From the NCBI GenBank assembly GCA_029009035.1, contig JAQXJQ010000174.1, positions 1 to 19,983 on the forward strand: 19,983 bases of DNA, given 5' to 3'. This stretch comes from Oscillospiraceae bacterium. Lineage in GTDB: Bacteria > Bacillota > Clostridia > Oscillospirales > Oscillospiraceae. The position numbers were made by a program, and so were the translations under genes. The notes under the pieces are model-generated. The model was not told where the DNA came from. It saw nothing but the letters and a program-made list of their open reading frames with translations, and searched no databases. Below, in pieces: positions 8,201-14,398 of the stretch; position 1 is the stretch's first letter, and each line of letters opens with the position of its first letter.

Positions 8201-8792
8201 GCTCAGAGATCTTGTCGTTGATGCGCACCAGATTTTCGTCGGTGTGCGCCAGCTTACGCTCCGCCTCCTCCTTGCGGTGGCGGAATCGGGAAATTCCCGC
8301 CGCCTCCTCAAAGATCTCACGGCGGTCGCCGCTCTTGGCGGACAAGATCTCGTCAATGCGGCCCTGACCGATGATGGAGTAACCGTCCCGGCCCAGGCCG
8401 GTGTCCATAAACAGCTCGTTGATGTCACGCAGGCGGCAGGAACGGCGGTTGATGTAGTATTCACTCTCGCCGGAGCGATAATACCGGCGGGTCACGGAGA
8501 CCTCGCTCTCCTCCATGGGGAAGATGTGCTGGGTGTTATCGATCACCAGCGTGACCTCCGCAAAGCCAAGGCCCTTGCGCTTGGCGGTGCCGTCAAAAAT
8601 CACATCCTCCATCTTGGAACCACGCAGGGTGCGGGTGGACTGCTCCCCCATGACCCAGCGCACGGCATCGGAAATATTCGATTTGCCCGAACCGTTCGGG
8701 CCGACAATGGCCGTGATATCCGCCCCGAAGGACAGCACCGTCTTATCGGGGAAAGACTTAAACCCCTGGATCTCAAGCGCTTTCAGATACAA
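5223..8792 (-). CDS. smc: Chromosome segregation ATPase SMC
   Basis: SMC forms the condensin-like complex with ScpA and ScpB and organises newly replicated chromosomes. At 1189 residues it is full length. Walker A GPNGSGKS is at 31-38; long coiled coils flank a hinge at about 515-665, marked by GIHGPVAGLL and the glycine-rich GGSMTGGS. The ABC signature LSGGEKAFVAIA begins near 1090 and the Walker B/D-loop region VMDEIEAALDDANV follows. GTG at 8801 would also give an open frame, but it lies within GAGGTG, which is six bases from a TTG at 8792. Starting there gives MYLKALEIQGFKSF, the usual Clostridia SMC N-terminus, so TTG is preferred. It is the first gene of the housekeeping run; rnc (RNase III), often its upstream neighbour, is absent here. 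Confidence 0.96.
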   Translation of the reverse strand: MYLKALEIQGFKSFPDKTVLSFGADITAIVGPNGSGKSNISDAVRWVMGEQSTRTLRGSKMEDVIFDGTAKRKGLGFAEVTLVIDNTQHIFPMEESEVSVTRRYYRSGESEYYINRRSCRLRDINELFMDTGLGRDGYSIIGQGRIDEILSAKSGDRREIFEEAAGISRFRHRKEEAERKLAHTDENLVRINDKISELELQVEPLRVQAEKTKKFLVYRDELKGLEISVWLDQLEKLRANSIKLKADFEQASRQRDDARRELDELYAAAERYAEQMREKDLEAERMRLEHAELESRIHSGESEISLLRNDMKNNSENARRIREELEQQKGRAGSIAEQIEDRRSRLAEIESEAAACHTELDRLQRNMDEVLSSAGGLSEELSRLQERERLETASAGEAKELLSALAAAAQELLDREAALSQEIAAQEERSADAAKNAKEMRRELERVTDDRDAAKNVIAGYQMRSQSRRRKAEELQEKHRRLQMDENNLNSRIHMLAEMEKAYEGYSKAIKLVMGESERGGLKGIHGPVAGLLHVPNQYAVAIEIALGGAMQHIVVERDEDGKNAIQWLKRRDGGRATFLPMNTIRPADFRDRGVEREPGFVGMGDALITFDRQYADIFSNLLGRIVIASDMDKAMAMARKFGHRFRIVTLDGQVLNAGGSMTGGSVSRSAGILSRANELEALNEQKSRLAEDLKSVSAELAEAQRELTAAQYELDTAAAQLREAEDAVLMYTERADSANALLADIRLRSETLANDLVQVRRRSEENTAATAQARARIEELEGAAAALRAESEAKVKGQSALQDRVGELNGLIAQVNAKLAGLDGERAASSQNLSELERLRDDLSGDEADRMAKIAGFEQRNRELQSELEQAEVRLQTLMTTGRSHSDALQRINEDKLALEGKRNQADRSAREKNGELLNMEREVSVLEQKSMAAAMEESQILDKLWESYELSHEAAKAQRVELESVPKAQRRIGELKRAISALGNINPDAVEEFQRVNERYTYFAGQRDDVTKAKRELESIITQITGEMTIIFREQFALINETFQETFRDLFRGGKANLELEDPEDILNCGIEIKVQPPGKALKNISLLSGGEKAFVAIAIYFAILKVRPTPFCVMDEIEAALDDANVTRFAQYLRRMSDKTQFIVITHRRGTQEEADVLYGVTMQEQGVSRLLTINLNDVERELGIK

Positions 8793-8798
8793 TGTGCG

Positions 8799-8804
8799 CA
8801 CCTC
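8799..8804 (-). promoter_or_regulatory. Ribosome binding site of smc
   Basis: GAGGTG on the minus strand lies six bases before TTG at 8792. It contains the competing GTG codon (8801), so it decides in favour of the TTG start. Confidence 0.65.
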
Positions 8805-8836
8805 ATTATCAGTAGTGTGGTATCTCAGGTCCCGTG

Positions 8837-8865
8837 AGTATACATAATGACATTGTATTTTACCA
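8837..8865 (-). promoter_or_regulatory. Possible weak promoter for the smc operon
   Basis: On the minus strand TATACT (8837-8842) matches five of six -10 positions. At 17-base spacing the -35 position is TGGTAA (8860-8865), which matches only three of six. It is the best candidate I see in the region divergent from the M24 peptidase, but it is weak. Confidence 0.3.
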
Positions 8866-8983
8866 TTTTCCGCCGCCTAATGCAACCGTTTTTCCCATGC
8901 TTACGCAAAAAGGCGCATCAGCGGCAAGATCCGTCCGCTTCCTGCCCGGCCGTCATTTTGTTTTAAAACAGCGGTTTCCCTAC

Positions 8984-9012
8984 TTGCAATCTTGCGCTCC
9001 CGGCGGTAGAAT
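8984..9012 (+). promoter_or_regulatory. Sigma-A-type promoter of the M24 peptidase
   Basis: TTGCAA (8984-8989, four of six) and TAGAAT (9007-9012, five of six) are separated by exactly 17 bases. The predicted transcript would begin near 9019, about 20 bases before the ATG at 9041 and just upstream of its AAAAGG ribosome binding site. An in-frame ATG at 9011 overlaps the -10 element and would not be in that mRNA, which supports 9041 as the start. Confidence 0.6.
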
Positions 9013-9040
9013 GAGAAAAATTCTGAAAAGGTCGTGTGTT

Positions 9041-10111
9041 ATGAACAACCAACGCATCGCGCGTGTTACCGCGCACATGAAGAAGGTGGGTCTGGAGCAG
9101 ATCCTGGTCACCTCCACCACCTCCCTCTATTACCTCACCGGTTATTGGGTGGAGCCCCACGAGCGGATGATCGCTCTCTGGCTCACCGTCGACGGCAAGG
9201 CGACCCTCTTCGGAAACGAGATCTTCGGACTCTCCTCCACGCCCGAGCTTCCCTTTGTCTCCCACAAGGACGGCGAAGACCCGGTGGCCGCACTGGCCGG
9301 CGCGATAAAGCCGGGAAAACTGGGGATCGACAAGTTCTGGTACAGTAAATTCCTCATCGGCCTCATGGCACACCGTCCCGACCTCACCCCCGTCCACGGC
9401 TCCGACCCGGTGGATGAGACACGCAAATACAAGGATGAGGAAGAATGTGCCGCCATGCGCCGCGCCTCCGCCATCAATGACCAAGTGATCGCCGCCGCTG
9501 CCGCCGCCGTGACGGAAGGCGTGCGGGAAAACCAGCTGGCTGCCCTGGTCAACCGGGAATTTTTGGCTCACGGAGCCGACTGTGAAGGCACTCAGCTTGT
9601 CTGCTTCGGCCCCAACGGAGCCGACCCCCACCACAGCGGGGACGCCACCGTCCTGAGGCCCGGGGACAGCATCATCTTTGACATTTTCACCCCCATCTCC
9701 CGCTATTGGTGCGACATGACCCGCACTTTCTTTTACAAGAGCGTCAGCGACGAGCAGCGGCGGGTTTACGAACTGGTGCGCAAGGCCAACGAGGCTGCCG
9801 AAGCCGCCGTCCGTCCCGGCGTTCCCCTTTTCCGGCTGGATGCCATTGCCCGGGACATCATCACCGAGGGCGGCTACGGCCCCTTCTTCACCCATCGGCT
9901 GGGACACGGCTGCGGCATCGACTGCCACGAGCCTCCCGATGTGTCCGGCGCGTCGGACGCCGTCTGCCGGCCCGGCATGGTCTTTTCCATCGAGCCGGGG
10001 ATCTACCTGCCCGGAAAATTCGGTGTGCGCATCGAAGATCTGGTGATGGTCACAGAGGATGGCTGCGAGGTGCTCAACAAGTACCCCAAGGAGCTGCAGG
10101 TCATTCCCTGA
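9041..10111 (+). CDS. M24B-family metallopeptidase (Xaa-Pro aminopeptidase/dipeptidase-like)
   Basis: The 356-residue protein has a creatinase-like N-terminal domain (1 to about 125) and a pita-bread M24 catalytic domain (about 133-350). The five metal ligands of the family are visible: D214 (IIFDIF), D225 (CDMTRTF), H289 (RLGHGCGIDCHE), E318 (SIEPGIY) and E332 (GVRIEDLV). Members cleave the bond before proline at a peptide N-terminus, or Xaa-Pro dipeptides. There is no signal peptide, so it is probably cytosolic. The start at 9041 follows AAAAGG at 9-base spacing and a promoter at 8984-9012; longer frames reach upstream but have no ribosome binding site and look non-coding. It is the only plus-strand gene and forms its own unit. 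Aminopeptidase versus prolidase cannot be decided from the sequence. Confidence 0.92.
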   Translation: MNNQRIARVTAHMKKVGLEQILVTSTTSLYYLTGYWVEPHERMIALWLTVDGKATLFGNEIFGLSSTPELPFVSHKDGEDPVAALAGAIKPGKLGIDKFWYSKFLIGLMAHRPDLTPVHGSDPVDETRKYKDEEECAAMRRASAINDQVIAAAAAAVTEGVRENQLAALVNREFLAHGADCEGTQLVCFGPNGADPHHSGDATVLRPGDSIIFDIFTPISRYWCDMTRTFFYKSVSDEQRRVYELVRKANEAAEAAVRPGVPLFRLDAIARDIITEGGYGPFFTHRLGHGCGIDCHEPPDVSGASDAVCRPGMVFSIEPGIYLPGKFGVRIEDLVMVTEDGCEVLNKYPKELQVIP

Positions 10112-10120
10112 ACGCACAAA

Positions 10121-10153
10121 AACAGCCCTTCCCCGTTCTGGGGATGGGCTGTT
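10121..10153. terminator. Bidirectional terminator between the convergent M24 peptidase and antiporter genes
   Basis: A 14-base-pair stem with one mismatch (arms AACAGCCCTTCCCC at 10121-10134 and GGGGATGGGCTGTT at 10140-10153) closes a five-base loop. On the minus strand it is followed by a TTTTT run, so it best terminates the antiporter transcript. On the plus strand the tail is only TTTGCTTAT, giving a weaker terminator for the peptidase. Confidence 0.8.
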
Positions 10154-10176
10154 TGCTTATGCTTATCTGTAATGGA

Positions 10177-11490
10177 TCAGCCTTTCCGGCTCACATTCTG
10201 GAAGCGGGAGCGATCCTGTCCCTCCTGCTTGGTGGTGATCTCCCCGGCCCGGGTAAGCGCCATTTTGGTGAGGGCGGGTCCGACCAGCTCATAGATGAGA
10301 ACGGCAAACAGTGCGATGCTTCGCACAATGGCGCCCTCGCTGCCCAACTCAGCGGCAGCCTTCACGGACATACCCAAAGCCACGCCGGCCTGGGGCAGCA
10401 GGGTGATGCCGAGGTACTTGCAAACCGTGGGAGGGCATTTTGTGGCGCGGGCGCTGAAGGAAGCGCCGAAATACTTACCGGCGGAACGGGCCACAATATA
10501 CAGCAGGCCCACCAGCACAATGGTGAGGTCCGAGAACACCCGCAGGTCAAGCTCTGCGCCGCTGATGACGAAGAACAGCAGGAACAGCGGCGAAGTCCAG
10601 CGGTCGATACGCACCATAATGTCATCCGCAAAGGAGCAGATGTTGCAGAACACGGTGCCCAGCATCATGCACACCAGCAGGCTGGAAAATCCGATGGAGA
10701 TGCGGCTGCCGGGGATCTCAATTCTGATCATGGACAACGCCACGGTAAAGAACACGAAGGTGATGGAAAGGCAGATGCGCTTGGTGTTGGAGTGGAACAG
10801 CTTCTCGATCCAGGTGAAGATGACACCCATGATGCTGCCCAGCAGCAGGGAGCACACCACTTCCAGCAGAGGATTGACCAGCACAGCGATCACATCCATG
10901 GCCTCGCCGGCGTGGAGGGACTTGGCAATGCCCAGAGATACGGAAAACACCACCAGACCCACCGCATCGTCCAGTGCCACGATGGGCAGCAGGATGCTGG
11001 TCAGAGGTCCCTTGGCCTTATACTGGTTGATGACCATGAGGGTGGCGGCGGGGGCGGTGGCGGTGGCCACGGCGCCCAGAGTGATGCAGGCGGCAGGGCC
11101 GATCTTCTCCCCCAGGTCAAAGACATAATAGGCGCCCAGCAGCAGCGCATCCACCAGCACCATGGCAGTCAGAGCCTGGAGCACCCCCACCACAGCGGCC
11201 TGCTTGCCGGTATGCTTCAGCTCCTCCAGTTTGAACTCGTTGCCAATGGAAAACGCGATAAAACCCAGAGCCACATCGGAGATGATGGAAAGCTGCCCCA
11301 CCGCCTCAAAGCTGGTGAAGCCAAACCCAAACCGGCCCAGCAGGCAGGGGCTGATGAGCAGTCCGGAGATCAGATAAGCTGTGACAGCGGGCAGGCCAAA
11401 AGGCTTGACCACGCGGGTGATCAGCAGACCGGCAAACATGGCAAAGCCGATGATGAGCAGCAAAGATGCAGAGTCAGAAACAGTCAGCAT
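10177..11490 (-). CDS. CPA2-type cation/proton antiporter (Na_H_Exchanger family)
   Basis: The 437-residue protein is almost entirely hydrophobic helices (about 12-13) and fits the NapA/KefB-like monovalent cation:proton antiporter family. The N-terminal KPFGLPAVTAYLISGLLISP (29-48) is the usual TM2 region. TLGAVATATAPAATLMV (137-153) is the unwound-helix segment, and VALDDAVGLVVFS (171-183) carries two adjacent aspartates, D174-D175. In NapA/NhaA-type proteins such a pair marks electrogenic exchange. There is no TrkA-N/RCK domain, only a short hydrophilic tail, so it is not a full KefB/C. The ATG at 11490 has GAGG about eight bases upstream and a strong promoter. It is monocistronic and convergent with the M24 peptidase. 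The ion carried (Na+, K+ or other) is not determined. Confidence 0.88.
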   Translation of the reverse strand: MLTVSDSASLLLIIGFAMFAGLLITRVVKPFGLPAVTAYLISGLLISPCLLGRFGFGFTSFEAVGQLSIISDVALGFIAFSIGNEFKLEELKHTGKQAAVVGVLQALTAMVLVDALLLGAYYVFDLGEKIGPAACITLGAVATATAPAATLMVINQYKAKGPLTSILLPIVALDDAVGLVVFSVSLGIAKSLHAGEAMDVIAVLVNPLLEVVCSLLLGSIMGVIFTWIEKLFHSNTKRICLSITFVFFTVALSMIRIEIPGSRISIGFSSLLVCMMLGTVFCNICSFADDIMVRIDRWTSPLFLLFFVISGAELDLRVFSDLTIVLVGLLYIVARSAGKYFGASFSARATKCPPTVCKYLGITLLPQAGVALGMSVKAAAELGSEGAIVRSIALFAVLIYELVGPALTKMALTRAGEITTKQEGQDRSRFQNVSRKG

Positions 11491-11524
11491 AATAAAACCT
11501 CATTCGGGAAAAATTGACTTTCCC

Positions 11525-11552
11525 ATTATAATGCTATTTCATTACTTTTCAA
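11525..11552 (-). promoter_or_regulatory. Near-consensus sigma-A promoter of the antiporter
   Basis: On the minus strand TTGAAA (11547-11552, five of six) and a perfect TATAAT (11525-11530) are 16 bases apart. The transcript would begin near 11518, leaving a leader of about 28 bases with an AATGAGG ribosome binding site before the ATG at 11490. Confidence 0.75.
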
Positions 11553-11608
11553 TGGCACTTTTACACAAATCTCCGCCCATGTTTCCCCATTCTGTCCACC
11601 AAAAAACA

Positions 11609-11655
11609 GAACTCCGGATACAGGCGGATAACCTCGCCGTCTGTACCCGGAGTTC
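11609..11655 (-). terminator. Rho-independent terminator of the DUF421 gene
   Basis: Reading the minus strand, a 19-base-pair stem (one G-T wobble and one A-C mismatch) with a nine-base loop begins eight bases after the DUF421 stop codon. It is followed by TGTTTTTT (the T run is opposite 11601-11606). It separates DUF421 from the antiporter promoter. Confidence 0.88.
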
Positions 11656-11662
11656 CCCCCGT

Positions 11663-12349
11663 TCAATCCTGCTCTTTTGTGTTCTCGAATACCACAAACT
11701 TCAGATCCGGATCACACAGGGCAAGAAACACATCTTTCGGGCCGCGGAGCTTCCGCTGCTTCAGCTGCTTGTCCAGCCAAGTGCGGTCAAGCCCCATGGC
11801 CTTCAGATTTCCCTCCAGCACTCTGCCGTCCATGATGAGTTCGGTAAACAGCTGCTCCTGCCGGGGCTTGAGGTCCATATCCCCGGGGGTCAACGGCCGT
11901 TTATCGCTCACCGGAAGGATGGTCAGCTTGCCGTTATACTCAAACACCGCCGTCTGGATCCCGCTAAGATCGAAGTAACCCTGCTGACGGCACATGACCA
12001 TAAACTCACTGAGATCCAGCTTGGCCTTTTTCAGATTATCCCGGTACAGCTTTCCGTTGCGCAGCAAAATGAGAGGAGCTCCGTCCAGATACCGGCGGCT
12101 CCGGGGCAGCTTCCCGGTCACGATACTCAAAAGCGCGGCCACCCCGCCGTAGATGAGCATGGCAATGAAAGGCTTCCACGGTTCCTCCAGCTCTGTGGCC
12201 ATCTCCGCGGCGATGGAACCGATGGAGATGCCCGTGATATAGTCAAAGAATTCCAGCTGTGCGATCTGTTTTCTGCCGATCAGTCTAGCCATAAGAAACA
12301 GCGTGACAAAGGACGCCAGCGCGGTCAGGCAGAGGTTCAGCGCATCCAT
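11663..12349 (-). CDS. DUF421 (YetF-family) membrane protein
   Basis: The 228-residue protein has three N-terminal membrane helices (about 4-23, 30-50 and 58-78). A soluble domain follows, with the DUF421 hallmarks LDGAPLILLRNGKLYRDNL (88-106), FMVMCRQQGYFDLSGIQTAVFE (about 116-137) and NGKLTILP. YetF-like proteins are linked to membranes and, in Bacillus, to spores, but no biochemical activity is firmly assigned to the family. A longer frame reaches 12427, but GGAG eight bases before the ATG at 12349 and the typical family length support the shorter start. It appears to be monocistronic, between the Moco operon's terminal hairpin and its own terminator. I found no convincing promoter in 12350-12443; a TTGACG occurs without a matching -10. 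Confidence 0.85.
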   Translation of the reverse strand: MDALNLCLTALASFVTLFLMARLIGRKQIAQLEFFDYITGISIGSIAAEMATELEEPWKPFIAMLIYGGVAALLSIVTGKLPRSRRYLDGAPLILLRNGKLYRDNLKKAKLDLSEFMVMCRQQGYFDLSGIQTAVFEYNGKLTILPVSDKRPLTPGDMDLKPRQEQLFTELIMDGRVLEGNLKAMGLDRTWLDKQLKQRKLRGPKDVFLALCDPDLKFVVFENTKEQD

Positions 12350-12443
12350 CGTATCATCTCCTTTCCCTATACTCTGCCCACTTCTCCGACAGACATACAC
12401 CTTCAACTGGTTCCTTTTTTTCGTCAAAAATTGGCACAGATTA

Positions 12444-12480
12444 GGGAGCGTCGCAGAATTTTTCCTTCTGCGACGCTCCC
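12444..12480 (-). terminator. Perfect 15-bp hairpin after the molybdenum cofactor operon
   Basis: The arms GGGAGCGTCGCAGAA (12444-12458) and TTCTGCGACGCTCCC (12466-12480) pair perfectly around a seven-base loop, starting 26 bases after the last stop codon of the operon. The position fits a terminator for the minus-strand operon. However, the bases after the stem in that direction are TAATCTG, not a T run; the opposite strand has CTTTTG. It may therefore be a terminator of reduced strength or an mRNA 3'-end stabiliser. Confidence 0.6.
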
Positions 12481-12506
12481 CTTTTGCTCATGAATATCAA
12501 ATATGG

Positions 12507-13424
12507 TCATTGGTTCTCCCCATGACATTCGTGCAGTTCGGTTTCGGTCACGCACTCGCTTTTGATGCGGCCCACCAGATATTGCAGGCCGTCCACCACA
12601 TGGGGGCGAATGTCGCCGCCGATGAGGACGAACATGATATCGTCGCCCACATCCAGCTCGCCTTCATTGAGCCAGACACGGACATAGCAGATTCCGGGCA
12701 GCTTGTAGGTGTCGGCAATCGCAGCCTCCACCATTTCCCTGTCATAGGAAAAAACCATACCGGAGACAGGACGGGCATTTTCGTCGCCCTGCCGCACCCT
12801 GGCTTTGGCCGTGGCGCGCACGACGCCGTTGTGGGTGAGATACATCCCCACCTTGTGGGCATTGGTGTCCGCCTTGGCCTCACGGAGCCACTCATCCATG
12901 GACGGGGCCTTTTTCTTCCGGTGGGGATGGTGTTCTCCGCAGTCAGCGGAGCCGCTGCCAAGCAGCATCTCCAGCCCATGCTTCACCGGGTCGATCACCG
13001 CCGAGAGATTTTCCTTCGCCGCCTTTTCGCTCCCCGGGAGGTTGATGATGAGGGTCCTTCCGCGGATGCCCGCCTCAGAGCGGGAGAGACAGCCCTTGGG
13101 GGTGATGCGCAGGCTCTGGGCACGCATGGCCTCCGGGATGCCGGCGGTACGGCGTTCGATGACCTCCAGGGTCGCCTCGGGGGTCACATCCCGGGGAGAG
13201 AAGCCGGTTCCGCCGGTGGTCAGGACCAGGTTGACCTGCAGCTCATCCGCGCATTTCACCAGCTCGTATTTGATCTGCTCCCTCTCGTCCGGAATGATGG
13301 CGGTATAGGAAACCGCCCACCCCCTGTCCTCCAGCATGGCGCAGATGGCGGGACCGCTGGTATCCAAGCGCTCTCCCCGAGCGCCTTTATCGCTGACGGT
13401 GATGACCGCTGCTGTAAAGCTCAT
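12507..13424 (-). CDS. Fusion of MogA/MoaB-type molybdopterin adenylyltransferase and a MoaE-like domain
   Basis: Of 305 residues, about 1-160 form a MoCF_biosynth (MogA/MoaB) domain that adenylates molybdopterin before Mo insertion. It has VITVSDKGARGERLDTSGP (8-25), the TTGGTGFSPRDVTPEAT motif (69-85, D79 at the catalytic position) and INLPGSEKAAKE (127-138). A charged linker with HHPH (165-168) leads to a MoaE-like domain (about 176-300): HNGVVRATAKARV (198-210), GELDVGDDIMFVLIGG (255-270) and LVGRIKSECVTETE (283-296). MoaE is the large subunit of molybdopterin synthase. Against E. coli MoaE as I recall it, the second active-site lysine and the HR pair appear replaced (T295, L252-N253), while the first lysine is kept (K288). 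The ATG overlaps the previous stop (ATGA), with GGAGG seven bases upstream. It is the last gene of the operon. Confidence 0.85.
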   Translation of the reverse strand: MSFTAAVITVSDKGARGERLDTSGPAICAMLEDRGWAVSYTAIIPDEREQIKYELVKCADELQVNLVLTTGGTGFSPRDVTPEATLEVIERRTAGIPEAMRAQSLRITPKGCLSRSEAGIRGRTLIINLPGSEKAAKENLSAVIDPVKHGLEMLLGSGSADCGEHHPHRKKKAPSMDEWLREAKADTNAHKVGMYLTHNGVVRATAKARVRQGDENARPVSGMVFSYDREMVEAAIADTYKLPGICYVRVWLNEGELDVGDDIMFVLIGGDIRPHVVDGLQYLVGRIKSECVTETELHECHGENQ

Positions 13425-14395
13425 TGCCTTTCCTCCCTTTGGAAATCCCCGTGAACTCCGCCTGTTTTTCGCAGCAGGCGGATGTCGGAGATCACAATAT
13501 CCTTCTGCACGGCCTTGCACATATCGTAGACCGTCAAGGCAGCGGTAGACGCTGCGGTCAGCGCCTCCATCTCCACGCCGGTCCTACCGTCGCAGGTGAC
13601 AGCCGCCTCGATCTCCACGCTGCAGCGCGCCTCATCCAGGTGCAGGGACAGGTCGATGCCGTCAATGAGAATGGGATGGCACATGGGGATGAGCTCGGGG
13701 GTACGCTTAGCTCCCATGACCCCCGCCACCTGGGCCACAGTGAGCACATCCCCTTTCTTCATCCCGCCGGAGCGGATCAGATCGAAGGTATCACGGTTCA
13801 CCAGCACTCTGGCGGCAGCCACGGCGGTGCGGCGGGACTGGGGCTTCTCCCCCACATCCACCATTTTCGCTCTCCCCTCTTCGTTGAAGTGGGTGAAATC
13901 TTTTGTTTCTTTCACAAGCATCTTCTCCACGATAAATTCGGCGACCTGCTCCGCCTCATCCAATCCGAAGCATGGCAGATCGGTGTTCACTTCGCAGTCC
14001 GTGACCAGGGCAACAAAGCGGCTGAGATCAGCGGTAAACCCCTTCCCCGTCGCCTTGCGTGCAAGACCGATCTGGGGCAGTTTTTCGTTTTTGTAGCCCT
14101 CCACCAAAATGAGATCCACATTTTTGATTTTGCCCAGCAGCTCAGCCAGTGACAGCTCCCCTTTCTCAATACAAGCGGTCTGCTCCGAAGAGCTGAGCAT
14201 GGTGATATCGGCTCCGGCTTTGGTAAAGCGCCAGGAGTCCTTACCCTCATGGTCGATTTCAAAGCGATGTCCGTCGTGCTTCAGCACCGCCAGACGAAGC
14301 CCCTTTTTCTTCAGTATTCTGACCACCTGTTCGATCAGTGTGGTCTTTCCCGTGCCGGAATAGGCAGCAAAGGCGATCACAGGGATATCACTCAT
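13421..14395 (-). CDS. moaC: Fusion of MobB (GTP-binding Moco accessory protein) and MoaC (cyclic pyranopterin monophosphate synthase)
   Basis: In this 324-residue protein, residues 1 to about 160 are MobB: P-loop SGTGKTTL (13-20), KHDGHRFEIDHEGKDSWRF (39-57) and LILVEGYKNE (96-105). MobB assists MobA in attaching GMP to molybdopterin. Residues about 166-310 are MoaC, which turns the MoaA product (3',8-cH2GTP) into cyclic pyranopterin monophosphate. MoaC motifs are MVDVGEK (178-184), PMCHPI with H240, TGVEMEAL with E275/E277, and YDMCKA with D291/K294, so all catalytic positions look intact. A GTG at 14398 is also in frame, but GGAGG (14403-14407) is seven bases from the ATG at 14395. It starts immediately after moaA and overlaps the MogA-MoaE start by four bases. 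Confidence 0.93.
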   Translation of the reverse strand: MSDIPVIAFAAYSGTGKTTLIEQVVRILKKKGLRLAVLKHDGHRFEIDHEGKDSWRFTKAGADITMLSSSEQTACIEKGELSLAELLGKIKNVDLILVEGYKNEKLPQIGLARKATGKGFTADLSRFVALVTDCEVNTDLPCFGLDEAEQVAEFIVEKMLVKETKDFTHFNEEGRAKMVDVGEKPQSRRTAVAAARVLVNRDTFDLIRSGGMKKGDVLTVAQVAGVMGAKRTPELIPMCHPILIDGIDLSLHLDEARCSVEIEAAVTCDGRTGVEMEALTAASTAALTVYDMCKAVQKDIVISDIRLLRKTGGVHGDFQREERQ

Positions 14396-14398
14396 CAC

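Noticed and set aside
8834..9040. Upstream extension of the M24 peptidase by up to 69 residues, or a start at ATG 9011.
   Set aside because: No ribosome binding site supports either, and a good promoter with its -10 at 9007-9012 lies inside. The 356-residue form from 9041 is the family's normal length.
9706..11517. A 603-codon plus-strand open frame spanning the end of the M24 peptidase and the whole antiporter antisense.
   Set aside because: It crosses a terminator hairpin and the antisense of a clear membrane transporter. The protein is H/G/Q-rich without domains, so it is a shadow frame.
11521..11535. The palindrome CATTATAATG upstream of the antiporter as an operator.
   Set aside because: It is produced by the consensus -10 TATAAT and is only ten bases. 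No second copy is nearby, so it is insufficient for an operator call.
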